This document shows, piece by piece, positions 25,772 to 49,370 of a stretch of 64,000 nt of DNA. The translations under genes and the position numbers were made by a program. This DNA comes from Castor canadensis (lineage: Eukaryota > Chordata > Mammalia > Rodentia > Castoridae): the NCBI RefSeq assembly GCF_047511655.1, contig NC_133401.1:15098001-15162000 (forward strand), given 5' to 3'. Position 1 is the first letter of the stretch; each line of letters starts with the position of its first letter. A model generated the notes under the pieces. The model searched no databases and was not told the DNA's origin. It saw nothing but the letters and a program-made list of their open reading frames with translations.

Positions 25772-25925
25772 AGGTGCGCGTGCTTCGCCGGCACGCCCAC
25801 TTACCTAAGAGCTGCCGATTGGTCCCTCGAGCACGCTACGCCCCGCCTCCAAGCCCCGCCTCCGGAGGTGCGCGTGCCTCGCGCAGGCTCTCAGGTCCTT
25901 ACCTAAGGTGACTGCTGATTGGTCC
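25772..25925. repeat. Tandem duplication of about 95 bp inside the SMG9 promoter
   Basis: Copy A (25772-25825) and copy B (25866-25925) both begin AGGTGCGCGTGC, continue to TTACCTAA, and end with a GATTGGTCC CCAAT-box block. The middle differs by small indels, so the offset is 94 bp at the left and 100 bp at the right. On the gene strand each copy carries both a CCAAT box and a consensus TTAG|GTAAG splice donor. Confidence 0.75.
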
Positions 25926-26167
25926 TGGGCGCGGCGAGCGCTCTCCTCTGACAGGAGTGGGGTGGGGGCGGGGAGGCTCCACCACTAGCCACCTGCCTGT
26001 AAATGGTGTCCAGGGAATCAGGAGAGTGAAAAAAAGAAAAAGCGGGCTCCGGCCACTCCGGAACGGGTCTCAGAGTTCCGGAAGCAGCAACTAAGAAACG
26101 CCTGCCCGAAAGAGGAAGATAAGGTATCGCGCGGCCAACAGAAATCAGGTCCTGTGGGCCCTCGCTC

Positions 26168-26179
26168 TGCGCATGCGCC
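26168..26179. promoter_or_regulatory. NRF1-type palindrome
   Basis: TGCGCATGCGCC matches the established NRF1 consensus (GCGCATGCGC). Related CATGCG and GCGCGTGCGC sequences follow at about 26213, 26240 and 26288. The position in the SMG9 CpG island makes it a plausible activator site; binding is inferred. Confidence 0.7.
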
Positions 26180-26850
26180 GCGAGCAGGGCGCGCGAGACC
26201 CTAACGTGAGCATGCGTCGTTGGAGGGCATTGGCTTCAGCACGCATGCGGACTACGAACGGGAGGCGGGAGCGCGCCGCGGTTGCCAATGCGCGTGCGCG
26301 TCCTCTCGCTAGGCTGGGGGAGGTGGATAAGCGGAAAAGGAGGAGGAAGGGCGAGAGGCCGCGGAGATTTCGAGTTTGAATCCCGCCTCTTCAGTAATTT
26401 TGGCAGCCTAGGATAGGGTGAAGCAGCACGGAGGAATTTCAGTGTCCTGTGCTGAGTGATTGCTGAGCATACTGGAATGATTTCGATCTGGAGTTTGCCT
26501 TGGAAGGGATTTCAACATATGGAGGGAAACTGCCTGGGGACCAAATCACTTACAAACGGGCTCAGTTCAGAAGGACGGGAAGGGAGGAGTTAAGCAAAGG
26601 CGGCCAGGACTCCTAAAGAAAGGTCCTGGATTAGACTGAGGGTACCCTCCCCTCACCGTACAGCCAAGATGGGACAGTCGCCGAGATGGGCGGGCCTGAT
26701 CCTGACTGAAGTCATGGTGACACACTGCCTAATGCGAGCAAAACTGAGTTAAATCCTCGGGGGCTGCATGGAGGAGGCATCCAGTCCCAGGGCCGAAAAC
26801 CCACAAATCCACGAGCACAGTCCTGCCAGTTGCCACGTGCAGTACGAAGG

Positions 26851-26861
26851 GCGCATGCGCA
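26851..26861. promoter_or_regulatory. Second NRF1-type palindrome, outside the island
   Basis: GCGCATGCGCA lies about 500 bp beyond the CpG island on the side away from SMG9, where CpG is otherwise scarce. It could be a distal SMG9 element or a relic of an eroded island. Confidence 0.55.
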
Positions 26862-28295
26862 GTCGAGGGGTGCGGCGTCCTAACGGGTGGGAAGATAAGT
26901 GAATAGGAAATTCCCACTTTTCATTCGAAATCCCACTTATGTGTGCTTTCGTTTACCTCCTTTTTTTTTTTTTTTTCCTTTTTGTTCTTTTCCTTTTTGC
27001 GGTGCTGGCGATGGAACCACGACCTTCTGCATGCTAGGCAAGGGCTCTACCACTGGGCTACATCCCCAGCCCTACTCAAATTTTCTTTTTTTTGTTTTTT
27101 GTGGCACTGGGGTTTGAACTCAGGGCTCACGCTTAGTAAACAGGCCCTCTACTACTTGAGCCACTCTGCCTTGTGATTTTTTTTTTTTTTTCGAGATAGG
27201 GTCTCAAGAACTTATTTATCAGGGGCTGGCTTTGAATCGAGATCCTCCTGATCTCTGCCTCCTGAGTAGCTAGGATTACAGGTGTGAGCCACCAGCGCCG
27301 GACTCTCAAATGTTTTTTAAACGTATATTTGAGCGCTTGCCTAGCAAGCATTAGGCTTAGGCCCTGAGTTCAATCCCCAGTCTCCCCCACACACACCTGG
27401 AAATTACATTTGAACAGGTAATACATACTGGCGTAATTTAAGCAATAAATGTGAATCTCCTTTTCTGGGCTCCATTTTTTCCCATTTATGAAGCCTCAGT
27501 TCCCAGCTTCCTTGTGTTATAGCAAGGCCTAGGAGCATGTGATCGTTGGTATAAATAGCTGCAGGCTTTGACCAGGTTCCTTAATGCTCTCTGTCTTGAT
27601 GTCCTCATTTGTGAAATGAGGCTGATAGCAGCTTACACTATTGTTATGGTTGAATGGGCTGAAAGAGCCTGGTGCATAGTAGCACCAAATGTTATTTTGT
27701 GATCGACGATGATTGGTGATAGTGGTTGATTCTGAGCTGCCCTCTCCCAGGCCTTATCCCCCCCTCTGCCTCCCTCACTACCAGTGCCAGGCAGAACCAT
27801 TTCTCCAAGCTGCTGCAGGCTAGATGAAAACACCAGTCACGCAGACTGACTTGAATTCTGTTGTTTATGGGTTCTTCTGAGAGATGGTGTTAGAACTCTT
27901 GAGACCAAGGAATCTTGAAATAAAAGAGTTTATCTAGCTGTTACAAATGCAAGCCAAAGAGGAAAACAAAGAACTAGGTTCTAGGACAAGTTTCTGCAAC
28001 TTCTAGCAGTGAGGCTAGATAGCAGTTGGAAAGATGGCTCCTGAATTAGAGCCAAGAGAACTTTTGTAATGAAAAATTGGAGGAGAGCCTAAGTTGTTTA
28101 TACTGAATTTGTATTGGATGGAGTTCCATTGACATAAGAGGCGGAGTAATTCAGAGGGGGGATGTTCGGGGATGGGAGGACAGTCCGTGAAAATTACTCT
28201 TCGCTCTGGAATTGCTGGAGTTATAAGGACTATGCATGATACCTATGGGGTCAGGTTAGAACTTGAGGTTTTCACATACATTCAAGAACGTATGG

Positions 28296-28490
28296 GAAGC
28301 CGGGCGCCTGTGGCTCACACCTGTCATCCTAACTACTCAGGAGGCAGAGATCAGGAGGATTGTGGATTGAAACCAGCCCTGGGCAAGTAGTTCATGAGAC
28401 ACTATCTCGAAAGTACCTAACACAAAAAAGGGCTGGTGGAGTAGGCTCAAGGTGTAGACCCTGAGTTCAAGACCCAGTGCTGAAAAAAAA
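28296..28490 (+). mobile_element. Composite SINE, representative complete copy
   Basis: The left half is 7SL-like (GCCTGTGGCTCACACCTGTC, CAGGAGGCAGAGATCAGGAG, AACCAGCCCTGGGCAA). A short A-rich linker CACAAAAAAGGGC leads to an ID-like right half (GGTGGAGT-GGCTCAAGGTGT, CCTGAGTTCAAG), ending in poly-A. The right half lacks the middle of the tRNA-like sequence that free ID-like copies here keep. Further plus-strand copies of this type lie at 17328-17530, 22248-22440, 31386-31578, 38528-38712 and 39515-39712. Confidence 0.85.
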
Positions 28491-29089
28491 ATGTATGTGA
28501 AGTGATTTTTTTTTTAGTTCCTTAGCTGTTATCTGATTCACCTTCCCCATCTCCCCTCCATCCTCTGGTAATTAAATACGGGATATCTCAAAATTTTTCT
28601 CTTATCAGTGGATGTTTAATGAAATACACAGGACAGACCCTCCCTGTATTCTATGTGCCAGTGTCCCCTTCTCCATCTTCAGTTCAGGCCAATAACTTTT
28701 TCTAATCTGAATTCCTCAACCTCAGATCACCCTTCATTGCCAGTTTCACACTCGGGCAACCCTCAGAGGGGAGAACAAATTAAAAAGAGAAGAGGCTTGG
28801 CATTGACCTTGGGCCCACTATGTGCCAGGTTCCATTTCCCCTGCTTTGTACACATCACTGTAATTCCCCGCTTCCTCACTGAACAGCTGCAGACCAATGC
28901 ATCTGAAAGGGAGAAGGCCATGCTGAAGGCTCCACTGCTCGTGGCTTCAGGGCCTGGATCCCCCCTGTCTCACTCCAGGGCGAGCCACATTTTCCCCTGG
29001 TACTAGGCAGCTTGTCTGGTGGTGAGTCAGTAGTGCAGTCAGACACCCGGAGAGCCGCTTATGTTAGCAACATGGTATGCTGGTGTGTA

Positions 29090-29310
29090 GACAGACCAGC
29101 TTTATTGACAACTCCCCTGTGGATATGCTCTTGGATCCTGTCTGAACTTCGGCTGTTATAAACCTGTGTTTGCATTAATTTCCTTCTACACCCGTTGCAT
29201 GTATATGACAAGTCATTAACAGAATATCTCGTTTGAAGTAAGATTGCTGAGTCAAAGGGTGTGTGCAGTGGGAATTTTCAGAGCCATTGCCAAGCGGTCC
29301 ATTCATCTTT
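29090..29310 (+). mobile_element. Old LINE-1 fragment
   Basis: Words such as GGCTGTTATAAACCTGTGTT and GATTGCTGAGTCAAAGGGTG match the L1 3' region in diverged form. Confidence 0.6.
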
Positions 29311-30504
29311 ATTCATCTCTCTGCTCATTTCATTCATTCATACGTTAAATAAATTATCAGGCCGGAATCCTATGGTGAGTGGGACAGGAGCAGGCACTGG
29401 AGTAGGACAGACGACATCATGTCAAAAATTCTTGGAAGAAAAGAAAATCAGTGGAGATGGAAGGTGGGGTGGGAATTGTGGAGTTATTCAGAATCACAGC
29501 TAGAGAGGGTCAAGTTCAAGAGGTCCATTGCACAACGGCCATGGGCAGGAAGGAGGAAATGCCCCTGGCTACAGGATTCCAGCTCCAAACCCCAAAACCG
29601 CAGATGGCCACACCTTGGAGCACAATTAAGATAATGGCCCTGTGTCCTCCTTATGGGACTTGAGTCTCACAAAAACAAAGAGGAGAAAAAAAATTTAAAA
29701 AAAAAAAAGAAAAGAAAAGCTGAGGGGGTGGAGAATGACAGAGGTCACGGAGAATGACAGGTGGTGACTCTGAGGAGGCAACATTTGAGCAGAGGCCTGT
29801 AGGAAGGTAAGGAAGGAACCTGCAGAAAGGCCTGAGAACCGTAATCAAAAGCCCCAGAGGTGGAAGTGGGCCTGAGAGAGGAAAAAACAAACTCAGTTTC
29901 ACTTTCTCCCACTGCCTGTCACAACTGCTGTGGCTTCCCCACCTGCCAAGCACTAGTCAAATCTGTAGCGCACCCAGCTAGGTGGCCTCTGATTCTACTC
30001 AGTTCTGATGCTGCCTGCCTGCAAAGGCGCCAGGTCCCACAGGTTGAGGCTTGGTCCCCAAGACTGCAGCAGAGTGGGTCTCCCTGTGCTGCCCTGTAAA
30101 TCCGCTTCCCACAACCTCCTCCTCAGCTGCCACTCACGAACTCAGAGAAACGTGTCCTGGTTTATTGTGGACGGACAGGCACGAGATGCCCTGCAGGGCT
30201 GTGTGCCATTATCCCACTCAGCGTGCCCCCAACCATGTCCTTTGGGGGCTTGGGGGCGTCACTACGTATGCAGGATTGATGACATTCTTGGCCATTGGCA
30301 TTAACTCAGCCTTCAGCCCCTCTCCCTTCCCTGGAGGCTGAGGGTTGAAATAAAGTCCAACCTTGTAATGCCTTGGTCTTTTGGGTAACCAGCCTCCAAC
30401 CTGAAGCCACCTGTGACTGCTGACCCACAGTCAGCTCGTCAGCACAGAAAAAAAACCACTGTGAAAAATTTAGGAGCTGTGTGTCAAGAAGCGGGACAAA
30501 GATC

Positions 30505-30660
30505 ACATGTATGTATGTGTATGTAATGTATTTTTATGCATGTACGTATTTTATGTGTATGCATGTGTGTATTTTGTGTGTGTAACACACATGTAGATGT
30601 GTAATATAATGCGTATGGAGTATGTGTAATTGTAATAAATATATTTGTGAGATATATATG
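30505..30660. repeat. TG/TA-rich tract
   Basis: ATGTATGTGTATG-type alternating purine-pyrimidine sequence lies just before a minus-strand B1-like element (30665-30785). Confidence 0.8.
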
Positions 30661-33600
30661 CAGTTTTTTGAGACGGAGCTCACTATGTTACCCAGTCTGG
30701 CCTCAAACTTCTGGGCCCAAGTGATCCTTCTATCCCAGCCTCCCGTATAACCGGGACTACAGATGTGCAGCACTGGGTCCACGGCCAAGCACAGATCCCA
30801 CAAGGTCAGAACCTGACTCGTGAGAGAATGTCAAGGTAGGCAGGATGGCTGGAGCAGAGCACTGTGGGGGTGGTGTGATTATTTAGGGACAGAGATAGAG
30901 ATAGGGCCAGGATACACAAGGCCTCATAGGTCACAGTGAGGTGAGTGTAACGGGAAGCCACTGGAGGGCTGCATACAAGTACCAGCGTGTTCTGATAGAT
31001 GTTTCTTTAAAATATTTCCCTAGTGAGCAACAAAAGTGTGCAGTGGCCGCCCGTAGGGGTGAAGGTTACAGATAGATGTGAGTCAGGGCCGAGAGGAAGT
31101 CTTCAAGGATATGTTAAGTTTTGGCTGGCAATGGTAGCTCATGACTGTTATCCTGGCTACTTGGGAGATGGAAATAGGAGGATCTCAGTTTGAAATCAGC
31201 CTGAGCAAAAAGTGAGACTCTATCTGAAAAATAACTAAAGCAAAAAGGGTTGGGGGCATGGCTCAAGTGGTAGAGTGCTGGCCTAGCAAGGCCAAAGCCC
31301 TGAGTTCAAAACCCCAATATCACCAAAAAAAAAAAAAAGTTAAGTTTTTTGGAACCACGGGACTAGTTCCTATGCACAAAAAATGAAATGAAAGCCTGTA
31401 CTCCTAGCTGCTGTGGAGGCAGAGATCAGGAGGATCCCGGTTCGATGCCAGCCTGGGCAAATAGTTCCAAGAGACCCTATCTTGAAAAAAAACCATCACA
31501 AAAAAGGGCTGGTGGATTGGCTCAAGGTGTAGGCCCTGAGTTCAAGCCCCAGTACTGCCAAAAAAAAAAAAAAAAGTGAAATGAAAACAGTGCTGATTGC
31601 CATGGGAACAGTGGGAGGCCAGCAGGAATAGAAGCGGAGGAGGAAACTTCTACGTGCCTGGGCAAGATGGTTCGAGATGGCTCAGGCAGATGTGGTGCTG
31701 ATAGACAGGTGAGAAGGGTCTAGAACTGGAATGTGCTTGGGAGGTAGAGCCAAGGGATAAGTGGGTGTGAGAGGAAGCTGACTCAGGGGTGACTTAGGAG
31801 TTTATCCTGGAGATCGGTTGTTGGGGAACACTTGAAGGTTGCTCACACATTAAGTCTTAGGTGTTCTCTCCAAAAGAAAATAAGTACCTTCAATAATGCA
31901 TATGTTAATTAACTTGAGTTAGCCATCCCACAATGTATATAGATATCAAAACATCATGATGTAACTATTAATAAGTTAAAAGCTTCCAGAGGCTTTGAGC
32001 CTGACCCACTAGGTAGAGAGTAATGCTTTTTACTGGGATGAGGAAAGTAGGGAAACGGACAACCTTTGAACTTGACTTTGAGGTGCATGTTGGAGATCGT
32101 GTAAACAGTCAGGGTCAGGGGAGATGCTGGGGTTTGAAGGCAACAGATTTTTTTGTCCGTACATTACAGAGTTTTATTTTGTTCTATTTATTTTGGGTAG
32201 TACTGGGGTTTGAACTCAGAGCCTTGCTCTTGCTAGGCAGGTGCTCTACCATGTAAGCCATGATCTCAGCCCTTTTTGCTTTGGTTATTTTTCAAATAGG
32301 GTCTTAAGTTTATGCCTGTGCCAACCTGGATATCGATCCTCCTATTTACCCACCTAGCAAGTATGCTGGGATAGCAGGCGCACACCACCATGCTCACCTT
32401 TTATTGGTTGAGATAGGCTCTTGCTAACTTTTTGCCTCCACTGGCCTCAGACCAGGATCTTCCTGATTTCTCTCTCCTGAGTATCTAGGATTACAGGCAG
32501 GAGCTGCCGCCCCCAGCTATGTTTTAGTTATTTTGAGATGAGGTCTCATCATAATGAAGCCCAGGCTGGCCTCAAATCAGTGATCCTCCAGCCTCAGCCT
32601 GCAGAGTGGTTCGTTATAGAATTTAAAAACATACATGAAGGTATTATGGCATAAAGAACTCCCACAGACCCATCGTCCAGTCCCACAGTCATCCACCTTT
32701 TACTTGTCTCATTTCTTTTATTTTCCTGCCCCATACATAAGCACCTTTTCCCTTCCTGGAGTTTTGTTTATTTGTTTTAAGCAAATGACAGTTATTGTGC
32801 CCTTTTACCAGTAATGATAGGGGCTGCTTGTGTGTAGATGTTATTTAAAGTCCTGGGATTTACTGATGTCATTGAGTTCAAGGGCTGGAGAGAAGAGGCA
32901 GAGCTGGGCCCCCAGGGGTCAAGGGCAGGGGGAGCATCCTGGAGAGGGCTGAGAAGCAGGGGCATCAGGGGAAGCTATGACTTGGAGCCAAGGGACAAAG
33001 GTCCCCAGAGACGGGGTGATCAGCTGGAGGTAGGACTCAGGGTCCACATAACAAAGATGAGGCTCCTAAATCCGCCAGTGTAACCATGTTACAGACACTT
33101 CTGAGTGTCTGAATACAGACACTGTAGGAGGAATTGTAAGTGCTAAGCTGTCTGTCTTACCCGGGGCAAGGGGTAAAGTAATGTATGTGTTTAGGACAGC
33201 TCTCCTGCTGATTTCCCTCCAAATCCCTTGCTCCCAAGCCACCGAAGACCTGAGGCCCTCATTGTGGATTCCTTGTGCATGTTTTGAACATCCTTTAAGT
33301 AGCATCTGCCAGCATGTCTGTGTCTTTGGCTTTCTGTCTGAGTCTTCCAAGTCCTTGTCAGCAGGAGTTCCTTCTATAAGAACTTTTTGCTGGCACTGGT
33401 GGCTCATGCCTATAATCCTAGCTACTCTGGCTGCAGAGACCAGGAGAATCTCGGTTCGTAGCCAGCCCCGCAAAAATAGTTCATGAGACCCCCATCTCAA
33501 AAACACTCAGCACCAAAAAGGGATAGCAGAGTGGCTCAAGTAGTAGAGCACCTGCCTGGCAAGCATGAAGCCCTGAGTTCAAACCCCAGAAACACACACA

Positions 33601-34734
33601 CACACACACAATACTCAGCATTAATCTCAGGACCTCTTGAGCCACACCCCATATTTTTTGCCTTTAGTTTGTTTTTCAGATAGAGTATCACGATTTTGGT
33701 GGGGCTGGCCTCTGATTGAGATCCTCCAACCTCCAACTTCCAAGCAGCTGGGACCACAGGCATGTGCCACCATACCCAGTTTGCTTTTTGACATAGGGTC
33801 TGGCTAACTTTGGCCCATGCTAACTTCAAACCTCCCTCCTTCTCTGCCTCCCGAGTAGCTGAGATTACAAGCATGAACCACCACACCTGGCCCAAGAACT
33901 CACTTTTAAAGGGCCTCCACTTATTAGTCATTTTATAGTATTTAGAATAAGTTAGAATAAAGACTGTGAACTTCAAGTGAAGATGAGCAAGTAACCAGTG
34001 AGATGTTGATGAGATGTAAGAAGTTACAGCACAGTCTACATGTGAATGGGAGTAAGAGTAGGAAAACTGAAGAGGAGGCAGGGCACAAGTGGAGAGGGAG
34101 TTGGCCTTGAACTGAAGGCTCACTCAGGTTTTGCTCTTTGCCACCCCCCATCCTGGGTGTTATGTGTTGGCAGCTATGCCACACAGCATAAACGCTCCAA
34201 GCAGGTCTTTGTACTTGCCGCTCAGGTGTGGATGGCAAACAGTTTCTTTTATGACCATAATAAAGATTGGGGCAAATACTGGGGCTGTTTGTTTTCAGTG
34301 GCTGGAATGGGCAAGCAGTGGGCAGTTAAGCAAAGACTGTTGGGGAAGAAAGAGGAACCAGGGACCCAGCAGCCAGGGTGGGGAGGGGAGCCAGCAAGGG
34401 GGACAGGGTCCCCAGGTAAAGCTTATGGATCTGCTGACCCCTTGGGGGCCCCACTGTGCCAAGAGCAGAGGCACATGTCAGACAGCATGCAGCTGAGTTC
34501 CCTCCAGGTTCAAATTGGGAAAAAGGGATGGATGGAGGTGAGGACGGTGGTTACTAGGGAGAGGAGGGCGTTGTCTGAGAGAGCTTTTGGGGCACTGGAA
34601 ACTGCTAGCTTGATTGGAATGATGACTGTTCAGGCAAATACATATGCAAAAATCACTGCCATTGCACTTAAAATTTGTATAGTTTGTGTAAAATATTTTT
34701 CAAAGGAAAAAAAAGAGGAGGAAGAGGAGGAGGG

Positions 34735-34845
34735 AAGCAGGGCATGGTAATGCATGCCTGTAGTCCCAGCACTCTGAGGGCTGGGACAGAGGGATCTGGA
34801 GTTCAAGTCCAACCTGAGCTATATAGCAAGGCCCTAGATCAACAA
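34735..34845 (+). mobile_element. B1-like SINE, representative
   Basis: GGGCATGGTAATGCATGCCT, GTAGTCCCAGCACTC and CCTGAGCTATATAGCAAG are the B1 hallmarks. Other copies lie at 4895-4985 (+), 22150-22245 (+), 35465-35575 (+), 38745-38890 (+), 3370-3480 (-), 30665-30785 (-), 43400-43535 (-), 47110-47235 (-) and 57285-57385 (-). Confidence 0.8.
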
Positions 34846-37315
34846 ACAAACAAACCAGAGAGTGTGTGTGTCGGGGGCAGTTAGACCTTGATAGGATGGT
34901 GGTGGGAAGTCACAGAGGGGTCTTAAGCAGGGAAGGGCCTGGCCAAATCTGGGGTTAGAAAGGTCCTCAGGCCATAAGGAGGGCACATGGAGGTGAGAGG
35001 CCAGGACTGGCCCCTGGGTAATCTGGGCAAGTCCCTGTCCCTCTCTGAGCTGTCTGCCCCATGCAGTCCTTTTGTGGGGGTGAAGGCCAGACAGAAATAG
35101 GAGAGGGAAGTAGCCAAAAATGCCGGAGACTGAGTCCTGTGACTCATGTCTGCAGCCAGCTCCTGGCTCGGGGCCATCAGGAAGCATTGATATGGTGAGG
35201 CGGTGCAGATCTGCTGGAATGGGGGCATCAAGACCTAAGCCCCACCAAGAAAGAATGGTGGTGGATAGCCTGGGGCAGACCCAGTTTATTCTGGAACACG
35301 GGGTCTCTTCTGTGTCCTCCTGGTTTCTTAGTCAAAAACCCCTTCTAACTGAATTTCTGGCCGCCCTAGTATTTGGTGTATTCCTTTGGTGACATTCACT
35401 GAGGCCTTATGTCTTCCAGACCGTTGGCATAGAAGAGAAGATACAATAGTATCTTCTCTGGGAAGACTGGGACTGGGAGTGGTAGTGCACACCTGTAATC
35501 CCAGCACTCAGGCAGAGGCAGAAGGATAGTGAGTTTGGGTTACATAGCAAGGCACTGTCTCAAAACAAAAAGCCCCAGTGACGAACAAAAATGAAAATAC
35601 AGTATGATGACCTTTAAGTGTCTGAAAGGAGGCCAGTTGGCCAAGTGATGTGTCTCTGAATCCAGGCCTGCCCGTGTTTCCTCTCTCTCTAGCCCAGGCT
35701 GGCCTAGAACTGATTCTCCTGCCTCAGCCTCCCAAGTGCTGGGATTATAGGTGTGTGCAGCTGGGCCCAGCTTCCCCCACCTCTTTGCTATGGCTTTGGG
35801 CAGGTTCTTGAATCTTCCTGTGACTCAGTTTCCTCATCTGTAAAACCAGACCACTGTGCCCACTTTGCCTCCTTTTGTGAGAACGTTTGTATAAAGGGCT
35901 CAGCATGGTGCTTAAGCCTACTAAATAGTATTGTGACAGGGACAGGTTACCAGATAGGGCCTCCTGGAGGAGGAAACATCCAAGCTGAGGCCTTTTTTGT
36001 GGCAGTGAGGGTTGAACTTAGGGCCTCATGTATGCCAAGTAAGTGCTCTACCATTTGAGCCACACACAGCCTTTTATGTTTTTATTTATTTTTTTTGAGA
36101 CAAGTCTTATTAACTTTTCCTAGGCTAGCCTCAACCCCTGATCCTCCTGCCTCCACCTCCCGAGTAACTGGGATTGCAAGAGGGCATCACCACACCTGGA
36201 TGAGGCCTCTTCCTGTAGGTTAAGGAAAATAGTCCCAGCAGAAGGGGATTAGCAGATTTGGCTTCACCACTAGAAGGGTGTCTTACAGGGAATGGTATCA
36301 AGGTATCTTTGGAGGGCTCCCTAGTTCCTTCCTGCAGCCCTGCCTTGACTTCTTAGGTGGGCTAGTATCCAGAGGAAGGGCAGTGGGTGGTAGTGGCCTG
36401 ATTTAGCTCTCAGGGCTAAGGGCTGAAGCTGGCTGAGGGCTTTTAGGGAAATCCAAAGATAGCTGTGCAAAGGAGGATGACTCCTAGCCTGGGCTTCCCC
36501 TTCAAGTGGGGAAGCGAGTGTGAATCAGCCCCTCCAGCTGGAATGAAGCCCTGTGGGAAGTCAGGCCTGGGTTCGAGGCCCAAGGCCAGCTGGCTGACTC
36601 ACCTAGGGCAGGGCAGGGAGGGTGGAGGGCTCCACAGGCCGCCTGTGACTCTGGGCTCTGCGGCCCGGATGCTAGCTTCCTGGCTGAGGCCATGGGCCAG
36701 GTGGGACTGCTCTTGACCCTCAGTTTCTGTGTCTGTGCAGTGGGAAGGGAGAGGCAGGGAGCACACAGCTGGGCACATAGCCGGGACTCTGTGATTTGCT
36801 GACCCTTCCTTTCCTCTCTGAGGCCAAGCCTGGGTGTGGAGGGCAATTTGCACTAGCTTCTTGACGGGCGAGCTGTCACCCAGGGCCTGGTGAGGCATGC
36901 ATAGATGGGGAACCAGTGAGGAAGGACGGCCACGCATTGTGTGTGACAGTCAGAAGCGGTACTAAAAATGATCCTCTCTCCTAACTAAGTTCCTGACCTT
37001 CTGTGCCGTTCTTTGTTGCAGTCTTTGCAGCCCTTCTGGTGGGGAGGCAGCCCCTTTTACAGGTGAAGAGGTACAAATACTGGCCTTAAGTCACACAGCA
37101 AGGAGATGGCAGATCAGGATTTGGATCCCCATTTGTTTGAATCCAAAGTGCTTGCGTTTATCCTCAGACCTAGCAAGAGGGTGGTTGGGGACCCCTCAGC
37201 CTATAGAACTGAGAAGGGCCCTTCAAGGAGGCCTCTTTTACAAACGGGGAAACTGAGGTTCAGACAGGTGAGGGCCTTCCACTGGCAGCTTGGAGTGTGT
37301 AGAAAGAAGCAGTAA

Positions 37316-38162
37316 CTTCTGGCTTTGTTGAGCATTTATTACAAAGTACAAGAGCAGAGACTGGTGTGAGCCACCCCCATCCCCCACGCCCCTCGCCACC
37401 GTCTCCGCAGCTCTGGGAAAATGCCGTCCTCCCGGCTGCCCACCAGGGGCCGCTGCCTCCCGCTCAGCCCGGTTCCTTCAGCTCGGCCGTCCCGCGGCGA
37501 CTGAAGCGTCCGGGGCCCCAGGCCCCGCCCCCACCTCCCCCGCACCCAGGGGCCCGGCCGGCACCTTCACTTCCACCCGAAGCCAGGGGTCCTCTATAGC
37601 AGCACAGTGGGAAGGCTTCGGAGGAGGGTATGCGGAGTGGTGACCGTGTTTCCGTTTGGGGCCTCTGGAGGTCTCAGGCATCCCCTGTTAGTCAGTGTCC
37701 CCTCTGGGCTGCCCAGGGGATGTCCCCTTTGGTCCTCACACCTGGAGGTGTTTTATCCACGGGGCTGGGGCAGGAGTTGCCAAGGGACGGTCTTGACTGC
37801 CATCCTGGGGCCGGTGGGCTGATTCCTCCATGGGTCCTGGGAGACAAAGATGGGGTGACAAGTGGGCCAGAAGCAGAGGGACAGGCAGAGCCACTGCAGG
37901 GTGGGAGGAAGAGGGCAGTGTGCCCGGGAACAAGAGTCCAGACTGCAGGTGGGCAGTGGGACAGGCACAGGATGCATGGAGCTGGGGACAGGCAGGAGTG
38001 GACAGAGGCCAAGCAAAGAGGAATCGGGCATGGAGGGTCAGGGAAGAGCACCCTGAACTCAGTCCTTTCCTCTTGGCAGAGCCCAAGCCCGAGAGAAAGG
38101 GTGGCCTTGTTTTCAGGCCTTCCTCCAGTGGCTCTTCCTGCCCTGTCCCACCCCCTCACCGG
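37316..38162 (-). other. KCNN4: KCNN4 3' untranslated region
   Basis: This runs from the TAG at 38163-38165 to just past the AATAAA at 37335-37340. It is GC-rich, with C-rich runs near 37500-37560, and free of recognisable SINEs. Long open frames across it overlap on both strands and are not conserved genes I know. Confidence 0.7.
37335..37340 (-). terminator. KCNN4: KCNN4 poly(A) signal AATAAA
   Basis: TTTATT on the plus strand gives AATAAA on the gene strand about 825 nt past the stop codon. It is the only canonical hexamer I see in the putative 3'UTR. Confidence 0.75.

Positions 38163-49370
<11,208 letters not shown>

Larger units (their letters stand above)
25660..26350 (-). promoter_or_regulatory. 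SMG9: SMG9 CpG-island promoter and probable untranslated exon 1
   Basis: CpG dinucleotides rise sharply here and fall away on both sides. The island holds two inverted CCAAT boxes (ATTGG at 25818-25822 and 25918-25922), GC boxes (CCCCGCC-type near 25841-25863), an ETS-type CCGGAAG at 26078-26084 and an NRF1-type palindrome at 26168. There is no TATA box, as expected for a housekeeping gene. Three possible exon 1 donors are visible on the minus strand: GTAAGT at 25804, GTAAGG at 25902 and GTAAGG at 25689. I cannot say which is used or where transcription starts. The open frame running rightward through 26173-26379 is CpG-rich with no recognised homology, and I treat it as non-coding. Confidence 0.8.
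26400..37315. other. Intergenic DNA between SMG9 and KCNN4
   Basis: No gene is seen. SINEs occur on both strands at about 26996-27300, 28296-28490, 31122-31340, 31386-31578, 32190-32600, 33388-33610, 33660-33890, 34735-34845, 35465-35575, 35685-35770 and 35995-36200. There is an L1 piece at 29090-29310. Ancient repeat-like sequence with the words GGAAGCCACTGGAGGGCTGC lies at 30840-31000. A (CA)n tract lies at 33592-33610. The stretches 29.3-30.5, 34.0-34.7 and 36.2-37.0 kb are not classifiable. Confidence 0.6.

Noticed and set aside
26173-26379. Arg-rich open frame divergent from SMG9
   Set aside because: Its composition follows the CpG island; there is no known protein or acceptor/donor context.
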